Source: UBA2256 sp964453055
GTDB taxonomy: Bacteria > Spirochaetota > Spirochaetia > Treponematales > Rectinemataceae
Direction: 5' to 3'
Assembly: GCA_964453055.1 (NCBI GenBank)
Contig: CAYVOD010000003.1
Location: forward strand, 1-64,000
Length of the DNA: 64,000 nt
Of this stretch, positions 57,257 through 64,000 are shown piece by piece. Position numbers and translations under genes: made by a program. Under the pieces are notes generated by a model that was given only the letters and a program-made list of their open reading frames with translations, was not told the DNA's origin and did not search any database. Every line of letters begins with the position of its first letter. Position 1 is the stretch's first letter.

Positions 57257-59304
57257 CTCGTTTCGAGCACTCTGTCCAAAAGGGAGTCTTCGGCCTCTTC
57301 GGGCAGGGTAATTCGCCCCAGATCGCCGTGGTTTTCGTTATAATCCAGGCAGGTTTCCCTGGCGTGGGGATTCCGAGCCCAGGCTCTGCGGGCGACTCCT
57401 CCCATCACGTCCCAGGGCATAGCCATTTCGATAATCCTGTCCACCCGCTTTGAGCCATCGAGAACCAGGCCGAAGCCGCCGTTGACCGCCTTGCCTATGC
57501 CCACGCCCCCGCCGTTGTGCAGGGCGACCAGGCTCATTCCCCGAGCCGCGTTGCCGGCGAAACATTGGGTGGCCATGTCCGCCATGATATTGGATCCGTC
57601 CTTGATGTTGCTGGTTTCCCTGAAGGGGCTGTCGGTGCCACCCGTGTCGTGGTGGTCCCGTCCCAGCATGACAGGGCCTATAAAGCCTTCCCTTACCATC
57701 CTGTTGAACTCCAGGGCTATATCTCTGCGTCCCAGGGCGTCCTGGTAGAGAATCCGTGCCTGGCTACCCACTACCAGGGCATTTTTCTCCGCGTCCCTGA
57801 TCCAAATCCAGTTATCCCTGTCCTGGCCCCGACGCTTTGGATCGATGCAGGCCATGGCGGCGGCATCGGTCTTGCGGAGGTCATCGGGCTTCCCCGACAG
57901 GCAGACCCATCGGAAGGGCCCGTAGCCGTAATCGAAAAGCTCGGGACCAAGGATGTCCTCGACATAGCTGGGAAAGACAAAGCCGTCCTTTTCGTCCAGG
58001 CCGTTGCGCGAGACTTCCCTGATCCCCGCGTCGAAAACTGCCTTTAGGAAGGAGTTGCCGTAGTCGAAAAAGTAGCTGCCCTGGTTTACGAGGCTTTGAA
58101 TGGCCCTGAAATGGCGGCCCAGGGATTGGTCCACCAGGTTCTTGAACCGGCTCCGGTCCTCCGCCAGAAGCCGGGTGCGCTCATTGAAATCGATCCCCGC
58201 CGGGCAATAGCCGCCCTCGTAGGCGGCGTGGCAGCTCGTCTGGTCGGACAAGAGGTCGATGCGGAACGCCGCCCCGGCCCCCGAAGCGCCGGCCTCGCCG
58301 CCCGCCGCGGCATAGCCGGCGGCCGCTTCCAGTAGATCCACTATGTTACCGTGGAAGGCCACCGCTATGGGTTTCCGCCCGGCGGCTGCCCCGCGGGCCA
58401 GCTCGAACGCCTCGTCGAGGGAGGAAGTGGCGCAGGAAACCCAGCCCTGGGAAAGCCTGGTCTCTATGCGGGAATAGTCCACCTCGGCGATGATCGACGC
58501 GGCCCCGGCGATCACCGCTGCCTTGCCCTGGGCGCCCGACATGCCCCCGAGCCCCGAGGAGACGAAGATCTTGCCCGCCAGGTCAGCTTCCGGCGCCAGG
58601 CCCAGCTTGAGCCTTCCGGCGTTGAGGAGGGTGTTGTAGGTGCCGTGGACGATGCCCTGGGGGCCGATGTACATCCAGCCGCCGGCCGTCATCTGGCCGT
58701 AGTTGGCCACCCCCAGGGCGGCGGCTATGTTGAAGTCCTTTTGGTTGTCGAACATGCCGATCATGAGGCCGTTGGTCACGATCGCCCTCGGGGCGAGGGG
58801 GTGGCTCGCGAAGAGCCCCAATGGATGGCCCGATTCGACCACCAGGGTGCTGTCCCGGTCGAGGATCTCCAGGTACTTGCAGATCAGCCTGTACTGCATC
58901 CAGTTCTGGCAGACCTGGCCCGTCTCGCCGTAGGTGACCAGCTCGTAAGGATAAAGCGCCACGTCGAAATCGAGATTGTTGTCGATCATCAGGCGAAGCG
59001 CCTTCCCCTCGAGGCAGCGCCCTCGATAGAAGTCGATCGGCTTCGCGTTGATCCGTCCTTCAGGCCTGAAGCGATAGCCGTAAATCCTTCCGCGCTCCCT
59101 CAATTCCTTAAGGAATTCGGGAGCCAGGGCATCGTGCCAGCGTTTGGGCAGGTATCGTAGTGCGTTTCGCAGGGCCAGCCTCTCCTGCGCCGGGCTTAAA
59201 GGCGCGTCTCGACGGGGCGCCCTCCGTATGCCTTCCATGAAGGAAGGATAGGATGGCAACTCCTCCGATTCGAATGTCCAAGTTCCGGGCTCAAGGTTTT
59301 TCAT
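57253..59304 (-). CDS. hutU: urocanate hydratase
   Basis: Converts urocanate to imidazolonepropionate in histidine degradation with tightly bound NAD+. The 683-residue product is the long bacterial form; the Pseudomonas-type enzyme is about 555. Motifs: 'PYELVTYGETGQVCQNWMQY', 'VSSGLGGMSGAQGKAAVIAG' (NAD loop), 'DLLSDQTSCHAAYEGGYCPA', 'GRDHHDTGGTDSPFRETSNI', and 'VALHNGGGVGIGKAVNGGFG'. The ATG at 59304 has AAGGAGGT 9 nt upstream. No other hut gene is next to it. Confidence 0.93.
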   Translation of the reverse strand: MKNLEPGTWTFESEELPSYPSFMEGIRRAPRRDAPLSPAQERLALRNALRYLPKRWHDALAPEFLKELRERGRIYGYRFRPEGRINAKPIDFYRGRCLEGKALRLMIDNNLDFDVALYPYELVTYGETGQVCQNWMQYRLICKYLEILDRDSTLVVESGHPLGLFASHPLAPRAIVTNGLMIGMFDNQKDFNIAAALGVANYGQMTAGGWMYIGPQGIVHGTYNTLLNAGRLKLGLAPEADLAGKIFVSSGLGGMSGAQGKAAVIAGAASIIAEVDYSRIETRLSQGWVSCATSSLDEAFELARGAAAGRKPIAVAFHGNIVDLLEAAAGYAAAGGEAGASGAGAAFRIDLLSDQTSCHAAYEGGYCPAGIDFNERTRLLAEDRSRFKNLVDQSLGRHFRAIQSLVNQGSYFFDYGNSFLKAVFDAGIREVSRNGLDEKDGFVFPSYVEDILGPELFDYGYGPFRWVCLSGKPDDLRKTDAAAMACIDPKRRGQDRDNWIWIRDAEKNALVVGSQARILYQDALGRRDIALEFNRMVREGFIGPVMLGRDHHDTGGTDSPFRETSNIKDGSNIMADMATQCFAGNAARGMSLVALHNGGGVGIGKAVNGGFGLVLDGSKRVDRIIEMAMPWDVMGGVARRAWARNPHARETCLDYNENHGDLGRITLPEEAEDSLLDRVLETR

Positions 59305-59530
59305 GCCTGCGACCTCCTTGCCGGGCTGCGCGTTTTTTCTTACCGGCCGCTCCCGTAAAAACGTTTCAATGCGAACGCTCTCGAAAATACGCTCACGCAT
59401 AATTCTTCTATAGTGACCGCTTCCTATAGGACATCACTAAAAGCCAATTCGATTATATCTTACTTTAAAAAAACCGGCCTCGATTTTTAACGTAAACCGG
59501 TCTAATGTAGAGGGCAGGCGAAGCTAAGGC

Positions 59531-59559
59531 TTGATAAAAAGCAATGTAATATATATTTT
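59531..59559 (+). promoter_or_regulatory. candidate promoter of the thioredoxin gene
   Basis: TTGATA (59531-59536), a 17-nt spacer, then TATTTT (59554-59559). A very AT-rich inverted repeat (59550-59569) surrounds the -10. It lies directly upstream of an AAGGAG ribosome site. Confidence 0.45.
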
Positions 59560-59580
59560 TTAATATATAAGGAGATGGTT

Positions 59581-59937
59581 ATGACGGAACAGCTGAACAA
59601 GCAGGATTTTATCGATAAGGTATTCGATTTCGAGAATAAAAAAGAGTGGGAGTACAAGGGCGAACTTCCCGCCATCGTGGATTTCTACGCCGATTGGTGC
59701 GGACCCTGCAAGATGGTCTCCCCTGTGCTGGAAGCCCTTTCCAAGGACTACGAAGGAAAACTGAAAGTATACAAGGTGAATACCGACAAGGAACCTGAGC
59801 TCTCGGCTGTTTTCGGCATACAGAGCATCCCCTCCTTTCTCTTCATTCCCGTGGGCGACCAGCCCCAGATGGCCATGGGAGCCCTCCCTAAGGCAAGTTT
59901 CGTCTCCGCCATCAAGGATGTTCTCAAGGTAGGTTGA
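59581..59937 (+). CDS. thioredoxin
   Basis: A 118-residue thioredoxin. The active site is 'VDFYADWCGPCKMVSPVLEA' (Cys-Gly-Pro-Cys) and the cis-Pro is in 'GIQSIPSFLFIPVGD'. A 25-residue N-terminal extension with 'FDFENKKEWEYKGELPAI' resembles forms known from Bacteroidetes and spirochaetes. The ATG at 59581 is preferred over that at 59575 because the AAGGAG ribosome site directly abuts the first ATG. It reduces protein disulfides in the cytoplasm. Confidence 0.93.
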   Translation: MTEQLNKQDFIDKVFDFENKKEWEYKGELPAIVDFYADWCGPCKMVSPVLEALSKDYEGKLKVYKVNTDKEPELSAVFGIQSIPSFLFIPVGDQPQMAMGALPKASFVSAIKDVLKVG

Positions 59938-59997
59938 CCTTCTTCAGGCAGGCCGCGGCAAAGACCCGGCCATGGCCTCTAATCCCGCCAAAACCCT

Positions 59998-60026
59998 TTG
60001 CCAAGCGGGCAAAATTGGTCTATTCT
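59998..60026 (+). promoter_or_regulatory. promoter of the Ldh-family gene
   Basis: TTGCCA (59998-60003), a 17-nt spacer, then TATTCT (60021-60026). The leader contains a 7-bp stem (60049-60055 with 60066-60072) before an AAGGAG ribosome site. Confidence 0.65.
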
Positions 60027-60093
60027 TCTAATGCACAGTATCTATCCGGGGCGCCTCTCGAGTCAGGCGCCCTTCATCTGCAAGGAGCCTTAG

Positions 60094-61197
60094 ATGGATG
60101 ACAGGGTAACCTGGTGGAAGTTCGAAGAAGTGGCGGAATTCATGAAAGCCGGTTTCGAGGCCGTGGGCGTTCCGCCGGAGGAAGCGGAAGTCTGCACCGA
60201 CGTGCTCGTCGCGGCGGACAAGCGGGGCGTGGATTCCCATGGCGTCGGCCGCTACAAGCCGATCTACCTGGACAGGATTTGGGCCGGCACCCAGCTGCCT
60301 AAGACCAATTTCGAGATAGTCAAGGAAAGTCCCACCACCGTCGTCATCGACGGCCACAATGGCATGGGCCACTACATCGCCAAGCGGGCGATGGCGATGG
60401 CCATCGAGAAAGCGGACAAATACGGCCTCGGCATGGCGGTGGTGCGCAACTCCACCCACTACGGAGCAGCCTTTTACTATCCCAACATGGCGGTGGAGCG
60501 GGGAATGATCGGCATGACCACGACCTCTGCCAGGCCCTCCATAGCGCCGACCTGGGGCGTCGAGCCCATGCTGGGCACGAACCCCATGACCTGGGGCATG
60601 CCCTCCGACGAGCCCTTCCCCTTCATGGCGGACTACGCCACCTCGGTCACCCAGCGGGGCAAGATCGAACTCTACGACAGGCTCGGCAAGGAGCTCCCCG
60701 ACGGCTGGGTCATCGGCGAGGACGGCAAGTATCGCCACGACACGCATCAAGTGCTGATAGACCTTACCAAGGACAAAGCCGCCCTCACTCCGGTAGGCGG
60801 GCTTGGCGAGGACCTGGGCGGCTACAAAGGCTACGGCAACGCCATGGTGGTGGAGCTGCTCTCCTCCGCCCTCTCTCAGGCCAATTTCATGAAGTCACTC
60901 ATGGGCGTCAAGGACGGAAAGCCCGCCCCCATAGAGCTTGGCCACTCCTTCCTAGCCATCAAGGTCGATGCCTTCTGCGACTTGGAAGCCTTCAAGCATC
61001 AGGTGGGCGAGATTTCCCGTCAGCTTAGGGCTTCCAGGAAAGCCCCCGGCGCCCAGCGCATCTGGACCCCCGGCGAAAAGGAATACGAGGTGTCCCAGTA
61101 TCGCAAGGATAAGGGCGTTCCTTTCAACGAACCGCTAAAGAACGCCTTCAAGGCGGTCAAGGAGCGCTGCAAGCTGCCCCACTCCCTGCCTTTCTGA
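60094..61197 (+). CDS. Ldh family (malate/L-lactate/ureidoglycolate-type) oxidoreductase
   Basis: A 367-residue NAD(P)-dependent dehydrogenase of the MdhC/ComC/AllD family, unrelated to Rossmann-type lactate dehydrogenases. Motifs: 'TDVLVAADKRGVDSHGVGRY' with the catalytic His, 'VVIDGHNGMGHYIAKRAM', 'MAVVRNSTHYGAAFYYPNMA' and 'LGTNPMTWGMPSDEPFPFMA' (substrate and cofactor sites), and 'GLGEDLGGYKGYGNAMVVEL'. The substrate could be malate, sulfolactate, delta-pyrroline-2-carboxylate or another 2-hydroxy acid; it cannot be told from sequence. Own promoter and terminator, so monocistronic. Confidence 0.92.
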   Translation: MDDRVTWWKFEEVAEFMKAGFEAVGVPPEEAEVCTDVLVAADKRGVDSHGVGRYKPIYLDRIWAGTQLPKTNFEIVKESPTTVVIDGHNGMGHYIAKRAMAMAIEKADKYGLGMAVVRNSTHYGAAFYYPNMAVERGMIGMTTTSARPSIAPTWGVEPMLGTNPMTWGMPSDEPFPFMADYATSVTQRGKIELYDRLGKELPDGWVIGEDGKYRHDTHQVLIDLTKDKAALTPVGGLGEDLGGYKGYGNAMVVELLSSALSQANFMKSLMGVKDGKPAPIELGHSFLAIKVDAFCDLEAFKHQVGEISRQLRASRKAPGAQRIWTPGEKEYEVSQYRKDKGVPFNEPLKNAFKAVKERCKLPHSLPF

Positions 61198-61263
61198 TAA
61201 AGGTCTTAAGCGCGTCTCGGGCCGAAGAAGACGGCACGGCAGGTCTTAATCGACAAAAACCTT

Positions 61264-61305
61264 AAAAAAGGGGCTGCCCCGGAAGTATCCGGGGCAGCCC
61301 CTTTT
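61264..61305. terminator. bidirectional terminator between the Ldh and serC genes
   Basis: A 13-bp perfect stem (61270-61282 with 61289-61301) with a 6-nt loop is flanked by AAAAAA on the left and TTTT on the right. It therefore works as an intrinsic terminator for both convergent genes. Confidence 0.92.
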
Positions 61306-61378
61306 CATGCCCGAGCAAGGCTAAGCCGGCTCAGGTTCGGCTTCCGGGCGCACAGGCCGGCGATCCCCGGCCTCGGAC

Positions 61379-62473
61379 TCAGCCCCTGCGCCTCTTGAAG
61401 TCCTCCATGAAGGAAACCGCAGTCTTCACGTCGCCCAAGCCGCTGGCGTTGTAGATCGAAAACCGTATCCCGCCCACCGAGCGATGCCCTTTTATCCCGA
61501 TTATTCCCGCCGCCTTGGCTTCCTTGACGAATCCTTCCTCGGCCTCGGGGCTAGGCAACCTGAAGACGATGTTCATCGAGGAGCGGCTTTCCCTTTCCAC
61601 GGGATTTCTGTAAAAGCCTGAGGAAGAATCGATCGCTTCATACACCAGTGCCGCCTTTTCCTCGTTCAGCTTTCCAATGACTTCGAGTCCGCCGTTTTTT
61701 TCCAGCCAGCCCAGGGTAAGGTTGAGCATATAGATCGAGAAGCAAGGCGGGGTGTTGTAGAGGGAGTTGTGCTCTTCATGAACCCTGTAGGAAAGCATCG
61801 TCGGGAGTTCCTCCTTAACTCCAGCCCGATCCAGGAAATCCTTTCGGATCGCGACCACGGTGAGGCCTGACGGGCCCAGGTTTTTTTGGGCTCCCGCGTA
61901 GATCAGGGAAAAATCGCCGGCGGGGAAGGGGCGGGAAAAAACGTCGCTGGACATGTCGCAAACAAGGGGAACATCCTTGGTTTCCGGCCAGGTTTTCCAC
62001 TGGGTCCCGAAGATCGTATTGTTGCTTGTCAAATGGACATAAGTGGAATCGGAAGGAATGTCGATTTCCGACTCTTTCGGGATGCGGGTAAACCCGCCCG
62101 CGGCGTTTTCGCTGCTGATCTCGGCGCAAGTCCCGAAGCGCCGGGCTTCCTTGAGCGCGGCCTTGCTCCAGCTGCCGGTCACCAGGTAGCACGCCTTCCG
62201 CCCGCCGTGGAGATAGTTCATAGGGAGCATGAAAAATTGGCTAGAAGCGCCGCCGGTGAGAAAGAGAATCCTCCACTCGGGGCCCATTCCCGCCAAACGC
62301 CTGAACCGCTCCTGCGCTTCGTTATGAAGCGCCTCGTATTCCTTGGAACGATGGGAGACTTCCATGACCGACATGCCCGTCGATTTCCAATCGAGCAGCT
62401 CCCCCTGGGCTTCCTTGAGCACTTCCAGCGGGATCGCCGCCGGGCCTGCGTTGAAATTGATTGCTCGTTCCAT
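61379..62473 (-). CDS. serC: phosphoserine aminotransferase
   Basis: Makes 3-phosphoserine from 3-phosphohydroxypyruvate and glutamate with PLP. The 364-residue product starts 'ERAINFNAGPAAIPLEVLKE' and contains 'GMSVMEVSHRSKEYEALHNE', 'ILFLTGGASSQFFMLPMNYL', 'DMSSDVFSRPFPAGDFSLIY' and the PLP lysine in 'AGAQKNLGPSGLTVV'. The end 'SVGGIRFSIYNASGLGDVKT' is typical. The ATG at 62473 is preferred because AAGGAG sits 8 nt upstream. It is 5 nt after serA. Confidence 0.95.
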   Translation of the reverse strand: MERAINFNAGPAAIPLEVLKEAQGELLDWKSTGMSVMEVSHRSKEYEALHNEAQERFRRLAGMGPEWRILFLTGGASSQFFMLPMNYLHGGRKACYLVTGSWSKAALKEARRFGTCAEISSENAAGGFTRIPKESEIDIPSDSTYVHLTSNNTIFGTQWKTWPETKDVPLVCDMSSDVFSRPFPAGDFSLIYAGAQKNLGPSGLTVVAIRKDFLDRAGVKEELPTMLSYRVHEEHNSLYNTPPCFSIYMLNLTLGWLEKNGGLEVIGKLNEEKAALVYEAIDSSSGFYRNPVERESRSSMNIVFRLPSPEAEEGFVKEAKAAGIIGIKGHRSVGGIRFSIYNASGLGDVKTAVSFMEDFKRRRG

Positions 62474-62478
62474 GGGGC

Positions 62479-63363
62479 TCACTCCTTTTTGGCCTTTTCG
62501 ACGTATGCCTTGAGCCGTTTTTCGATGGCGTCGCCCAAACGCAGCAGGTTTTCCGCGCTCGAGGCCCCCAGGTGCGGGGTGCAGAGCAGGTTGGGAGCAG
62601 AAAAAAGCGGCGATTCTCCCGGCGGTTCCTTCCTGTATACGTCGGTGGCGTATCCGGCCAACTTGCCGGAAATCAAAGCCGCCGCCACCGCCTCCTCCTC
62701 GACTACCTCTCCCCTGCAGGTATTGATCAGCCTAGCCCCATCCTTCATGAGGGCGATGCGCCTGGCATCGATCATGCCCCTGGTCTCGTCGGTAAGGGGA
62801 GTGTGGAGGCTGAGGTAATCCGACTCGGCCAGGACCTCGTCCAGGCTTTTCAGTTCCGCCAGGTCCGAAGATTCCACATACAAGTCATAGGCCAGCACCC
62901 TCATTCCGAAGGCCTTCGCCCGGAACGCCAGCTCCCTGGCTACCCTGCCCAGGCCGATGAGGCCGAGGGTCTTGCCGTAGAGCTCGCTGCGCTCGAGCTC
63001 TTTCTTAAGCCAGCGTCCTTCCCTGGTCGAGCTGTCGGCCAGGCTGATATGGTTAGGCAGGGCGAGCATGAGGGCGAAGGCGAGCTCGGCCACGGCCACG
63101 CTGGATGCCTCGGGGGTGTTGTCCACCATTATGCCCCTCGCCCGGGCCGATTCCACGTCGATGGTATCGACCCCTACCCCGCCCCGGATGATATATTTCA
63201 GCCTGGGCGCGCGGTCCATCATGGCCGCGTCCACCTTGGTCTTGGAGCGCACGATGAGCACTTCCGCCTCCGAAAGCCTCCCCATGTCAGAAAAGACATC
63301 CCCGTAGCGGGAAAGCCGCCGGGGCAGGTCGGGGAAAAAAGAGTCGGCCAGTAGAATTTTCAT
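62479..63363 (-). CDS. serA: D-3-phosphoglycerate dehydrogenase, short form
   Basis: Oxidises 3-phosphoglycerate, the first step to serine. The 294-residue protein has only the catalytic and NAD domains, without the regulatory ACT domain of the long forms. 'YIIRGGVGVDTIDVESARAR' is in the substrate domain, 'LIGLGRVARELAFRAKAFGM' in the NAD domain. Catalytic residues lie in 'INTCRGEVVEEEAVAAAL' (Arg), 'ATDVYRKEPPGESPLF' (Glu) and 'CTPHLGASS' (His). Absence of the ACT domain suggests no serine feedback by that route. AAGGAGG precedes the ATG at 63363. Confidence 0.92.
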   Translation of the reverse strand: MKILLADSFFPDLPRRLSRYGDVFSDMGRLSEAEVLIVRSKTKVDAAMMDRAPRLKYIIRGGVGVDTIDVESARARGIMVDNTPEASSVAVAELAFALMLALPNHISLADSSTREGRWLKKELERSELYGKTLGLIGLGRVARELAFRAKAFGMRVLAYDLYVESSDLAELKSLDEVLAESDYLSLHTPLTDETRGMIDARRIALMKDGARLINTCRGEVVEEEAVAAALISGKLAGYATDVYRKEPPGESPLFSAPNLLCTPHLGASSAENLLRLGDAIEKRLKAYVEKAKKE

Positions 63364-63468
63364 CAAGACCTCCTTGCGTACGCTGTGGCTCTGCGAAGGA
63401 CCGGAATGTGCTGACGGCAATGCGGGCGGAGCGAAAAAAATGTTTCCCGATGATAGTAAGGGCGCAAG

Positions 63469-63489
63469 GGACTGTCAAGAAGACAGTCC
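63469..63489. repeat. inverted repeat upstream of serA
   Basis: GGACTGTC-AAGAA-GACAGTCC, an 8-bp perfect repeat in the 159-nt gap between the DUF1015 gene and serA. There is no T-run, so it is either a regulator site or an RNA hairpin separating two transcripts. Confidence 0.65.
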
Positions 63490-63522
63490 AAGCTTATTGT
63501 ATATTTATGCTTTTCGTATGCA

Positions 63523-64000
63523 CTACTTATCGGATATGCGCCTCGCCTCGATGTAAAAACGCTTTTCCGGAGCCTCGCCCATCGAAAAGCTTTTTCTCGG
63601 CATAACCCCGTCCCTTACGATCGTGGAAAAGAATGAGTACTTGTCGATGGGGGGACAATAAAGGCCAAGGCTGCCCGGCCTTGTTGCCAGCGAAAGAAGG
63701 CTGCCCGAGCCGTGTATGTAATCTATCGAACAATCGGGCTTCGCTTTGAGGTACCGGTCGAGGAAGTTCTGAAGGCTTCCGACGGCGAGCTTCGCCCCTG
63801 GCTCGGCGAATCGAAGCAGACCCGCCCTGCCCTTCATAACCCAGGCGATTCTATGGGCCCCTTGGGGATCCTTCTCGTCGCAGAGCCTGAAGGCTTCCTT
63901 GGCGTCTGACAGCTGAGAAATCTCGATTCCTTCGCTTTCCGCGGAGGCAAGGAAATCCCTCTGGTCCACATTGATCAGGAGCCTGTGGATGGGATGGAAA
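63523..64000 (-). CDS. DUF1015 family protein, C-terminal part
   Basis: This is the 3' end of a gene truncated by the window edge; the reading frame is open to base 64000. The family's C-terminal motifs are visible: 'HRLLINVDQRDFLAS' near the cut, 'SIDYIHGSGSLLSLATRPGS', 'LYCPPIDKYSFFSTIVRDGV' and the terminal 'MPRKSFSMGEAPEKRFYIEA' followed by 'RRI'. DUF1015 (COG4198) genes often sit beside serA and serC in anaerobes. Function is not established as far as I know, though context ties it to serine metabolism. It lies 159 nt upstream of serA on the same strand. Confidence 0.85.
   Translation of the reverse strand, partial: FHPIHRLLINVDQRDFLASAESEGIEISQLSDAKEAFRLCDEKDPQGAHRIAWVMKGRAGLLRFAEPGAKLAVGSLQNFLDRYLKAKPDCSIDYIHGSGSLLSLATRPGSLGLYCPPIDKYSFFSTIVRDGVMPRKSFSMGEAPEKRFYIEARRISDK

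Noticed and set aside
59469..59502. AAACCGG repeats upstream of thioredoxin as a regulator site
   Set aside because: Two 7-mers in a short AT-rich region can arise by chance, and no symmetrical arrangement or spacing supports an operator.
1..64000. tRNA, rRNA, CRISPR, insertion sequences, prophage or integrase genes
   Set aside because: Looked for and not seen by eye. A tRNA search or covariance scan could still find a small RNA that I missed.

Overview
The window is about 64 kb of GC-rich, densely packed bacterial chromosome. I see no mobile elements, CRISPR arrays, rRNA genes or tRNA genes. Gene content points to a free-living or host-associated spirochaete of the Treponema/Spirochaeta type. 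The evidence is a class II-like PurE without PurK, a PurSL-type synthase, a DUF4954 protein, a long-form urocanate hydratase, a DUF1015-serA-serC cluster, an EF-G paralogue and many Treponema-style lipoproteins. The species is not identifiable by eye.

Layout. 1-1.5 kb: the end of ispH, a nitroreductase and uridine kinase, closed by a strong terminator. 1.6-3.4 kb: a NapH-like membrane polyferredoxin and a translationally coupled helper. 3.7-8.5 kb: envelope genes with CsgG/FlgT/LPP20-like character (one outer-membrane-type protein and three lipoproteins). 8.5-10.3 kb: thpR, a 46-residue peptide and a pirin. 10.3-16.2 kb: a TetR gene whose promoter sits inside a perfect 33-bp palindromic operator, followed by an RND/MMPL exporter, a LolA-like periplasmic protein and an outer-membrane protein; together they look like a trans-envelope lipid or hydrophobe export route. 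16.2-26.3 kb: a lipid kinase, a sugar ABC importer (binding protein plus two permeases, no ATPase), a divergent RpiR regulator, then 6-phosphogluconate dehydrogenase, a PfkB kinase, a zinc dehydrogenase and a Gfo/Idh/MocA oxidoreductase. This is probably one sugar-acid or polyol utilisation locus.

26.4-31.3 kb holds the most unusual locus. A 1067-residue membrane histidine kinase carries a C-terminal domain with the signature of the FeeM/LuxI acyl-transferase fold. Beside it are a divergently transcribed isoprenylcysteine-methyltransferase-like membrane protein and a REC-HD-GYP response regulator. The kinase plus HD-GYP output resembles RpfC/RpfG, but here a putative signal synthase is fused to the kinase itself. 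31.4-33.6 kb: an ExbB-ExbD-TonB operon.

33.7-48.1 kb: a continuous purine operon on the minus strand (purB, purSL, purQ, purC, purE, purF, a purD-purM fusion, purN, purH, guaB). It covers every step from PRPP to IMP and on to XMP, mostly with 4-8 nt gene overlaps. 48.2-54.7 kb: ssb behind a large perfect hairpin, an IclR regulator with a clear promoter and operator, a U32-family protein with an RG-rich tail, an EF-G and a small conserved protein. 54.9-61.2 kb: a DUF4954 protein, urocanate hydratase, thioredoxin and an Ldh-family dehydrogenase. 61.4-64 kb: serC, serA and the 3' part of a DUF1015 gene, cut by the window edge.
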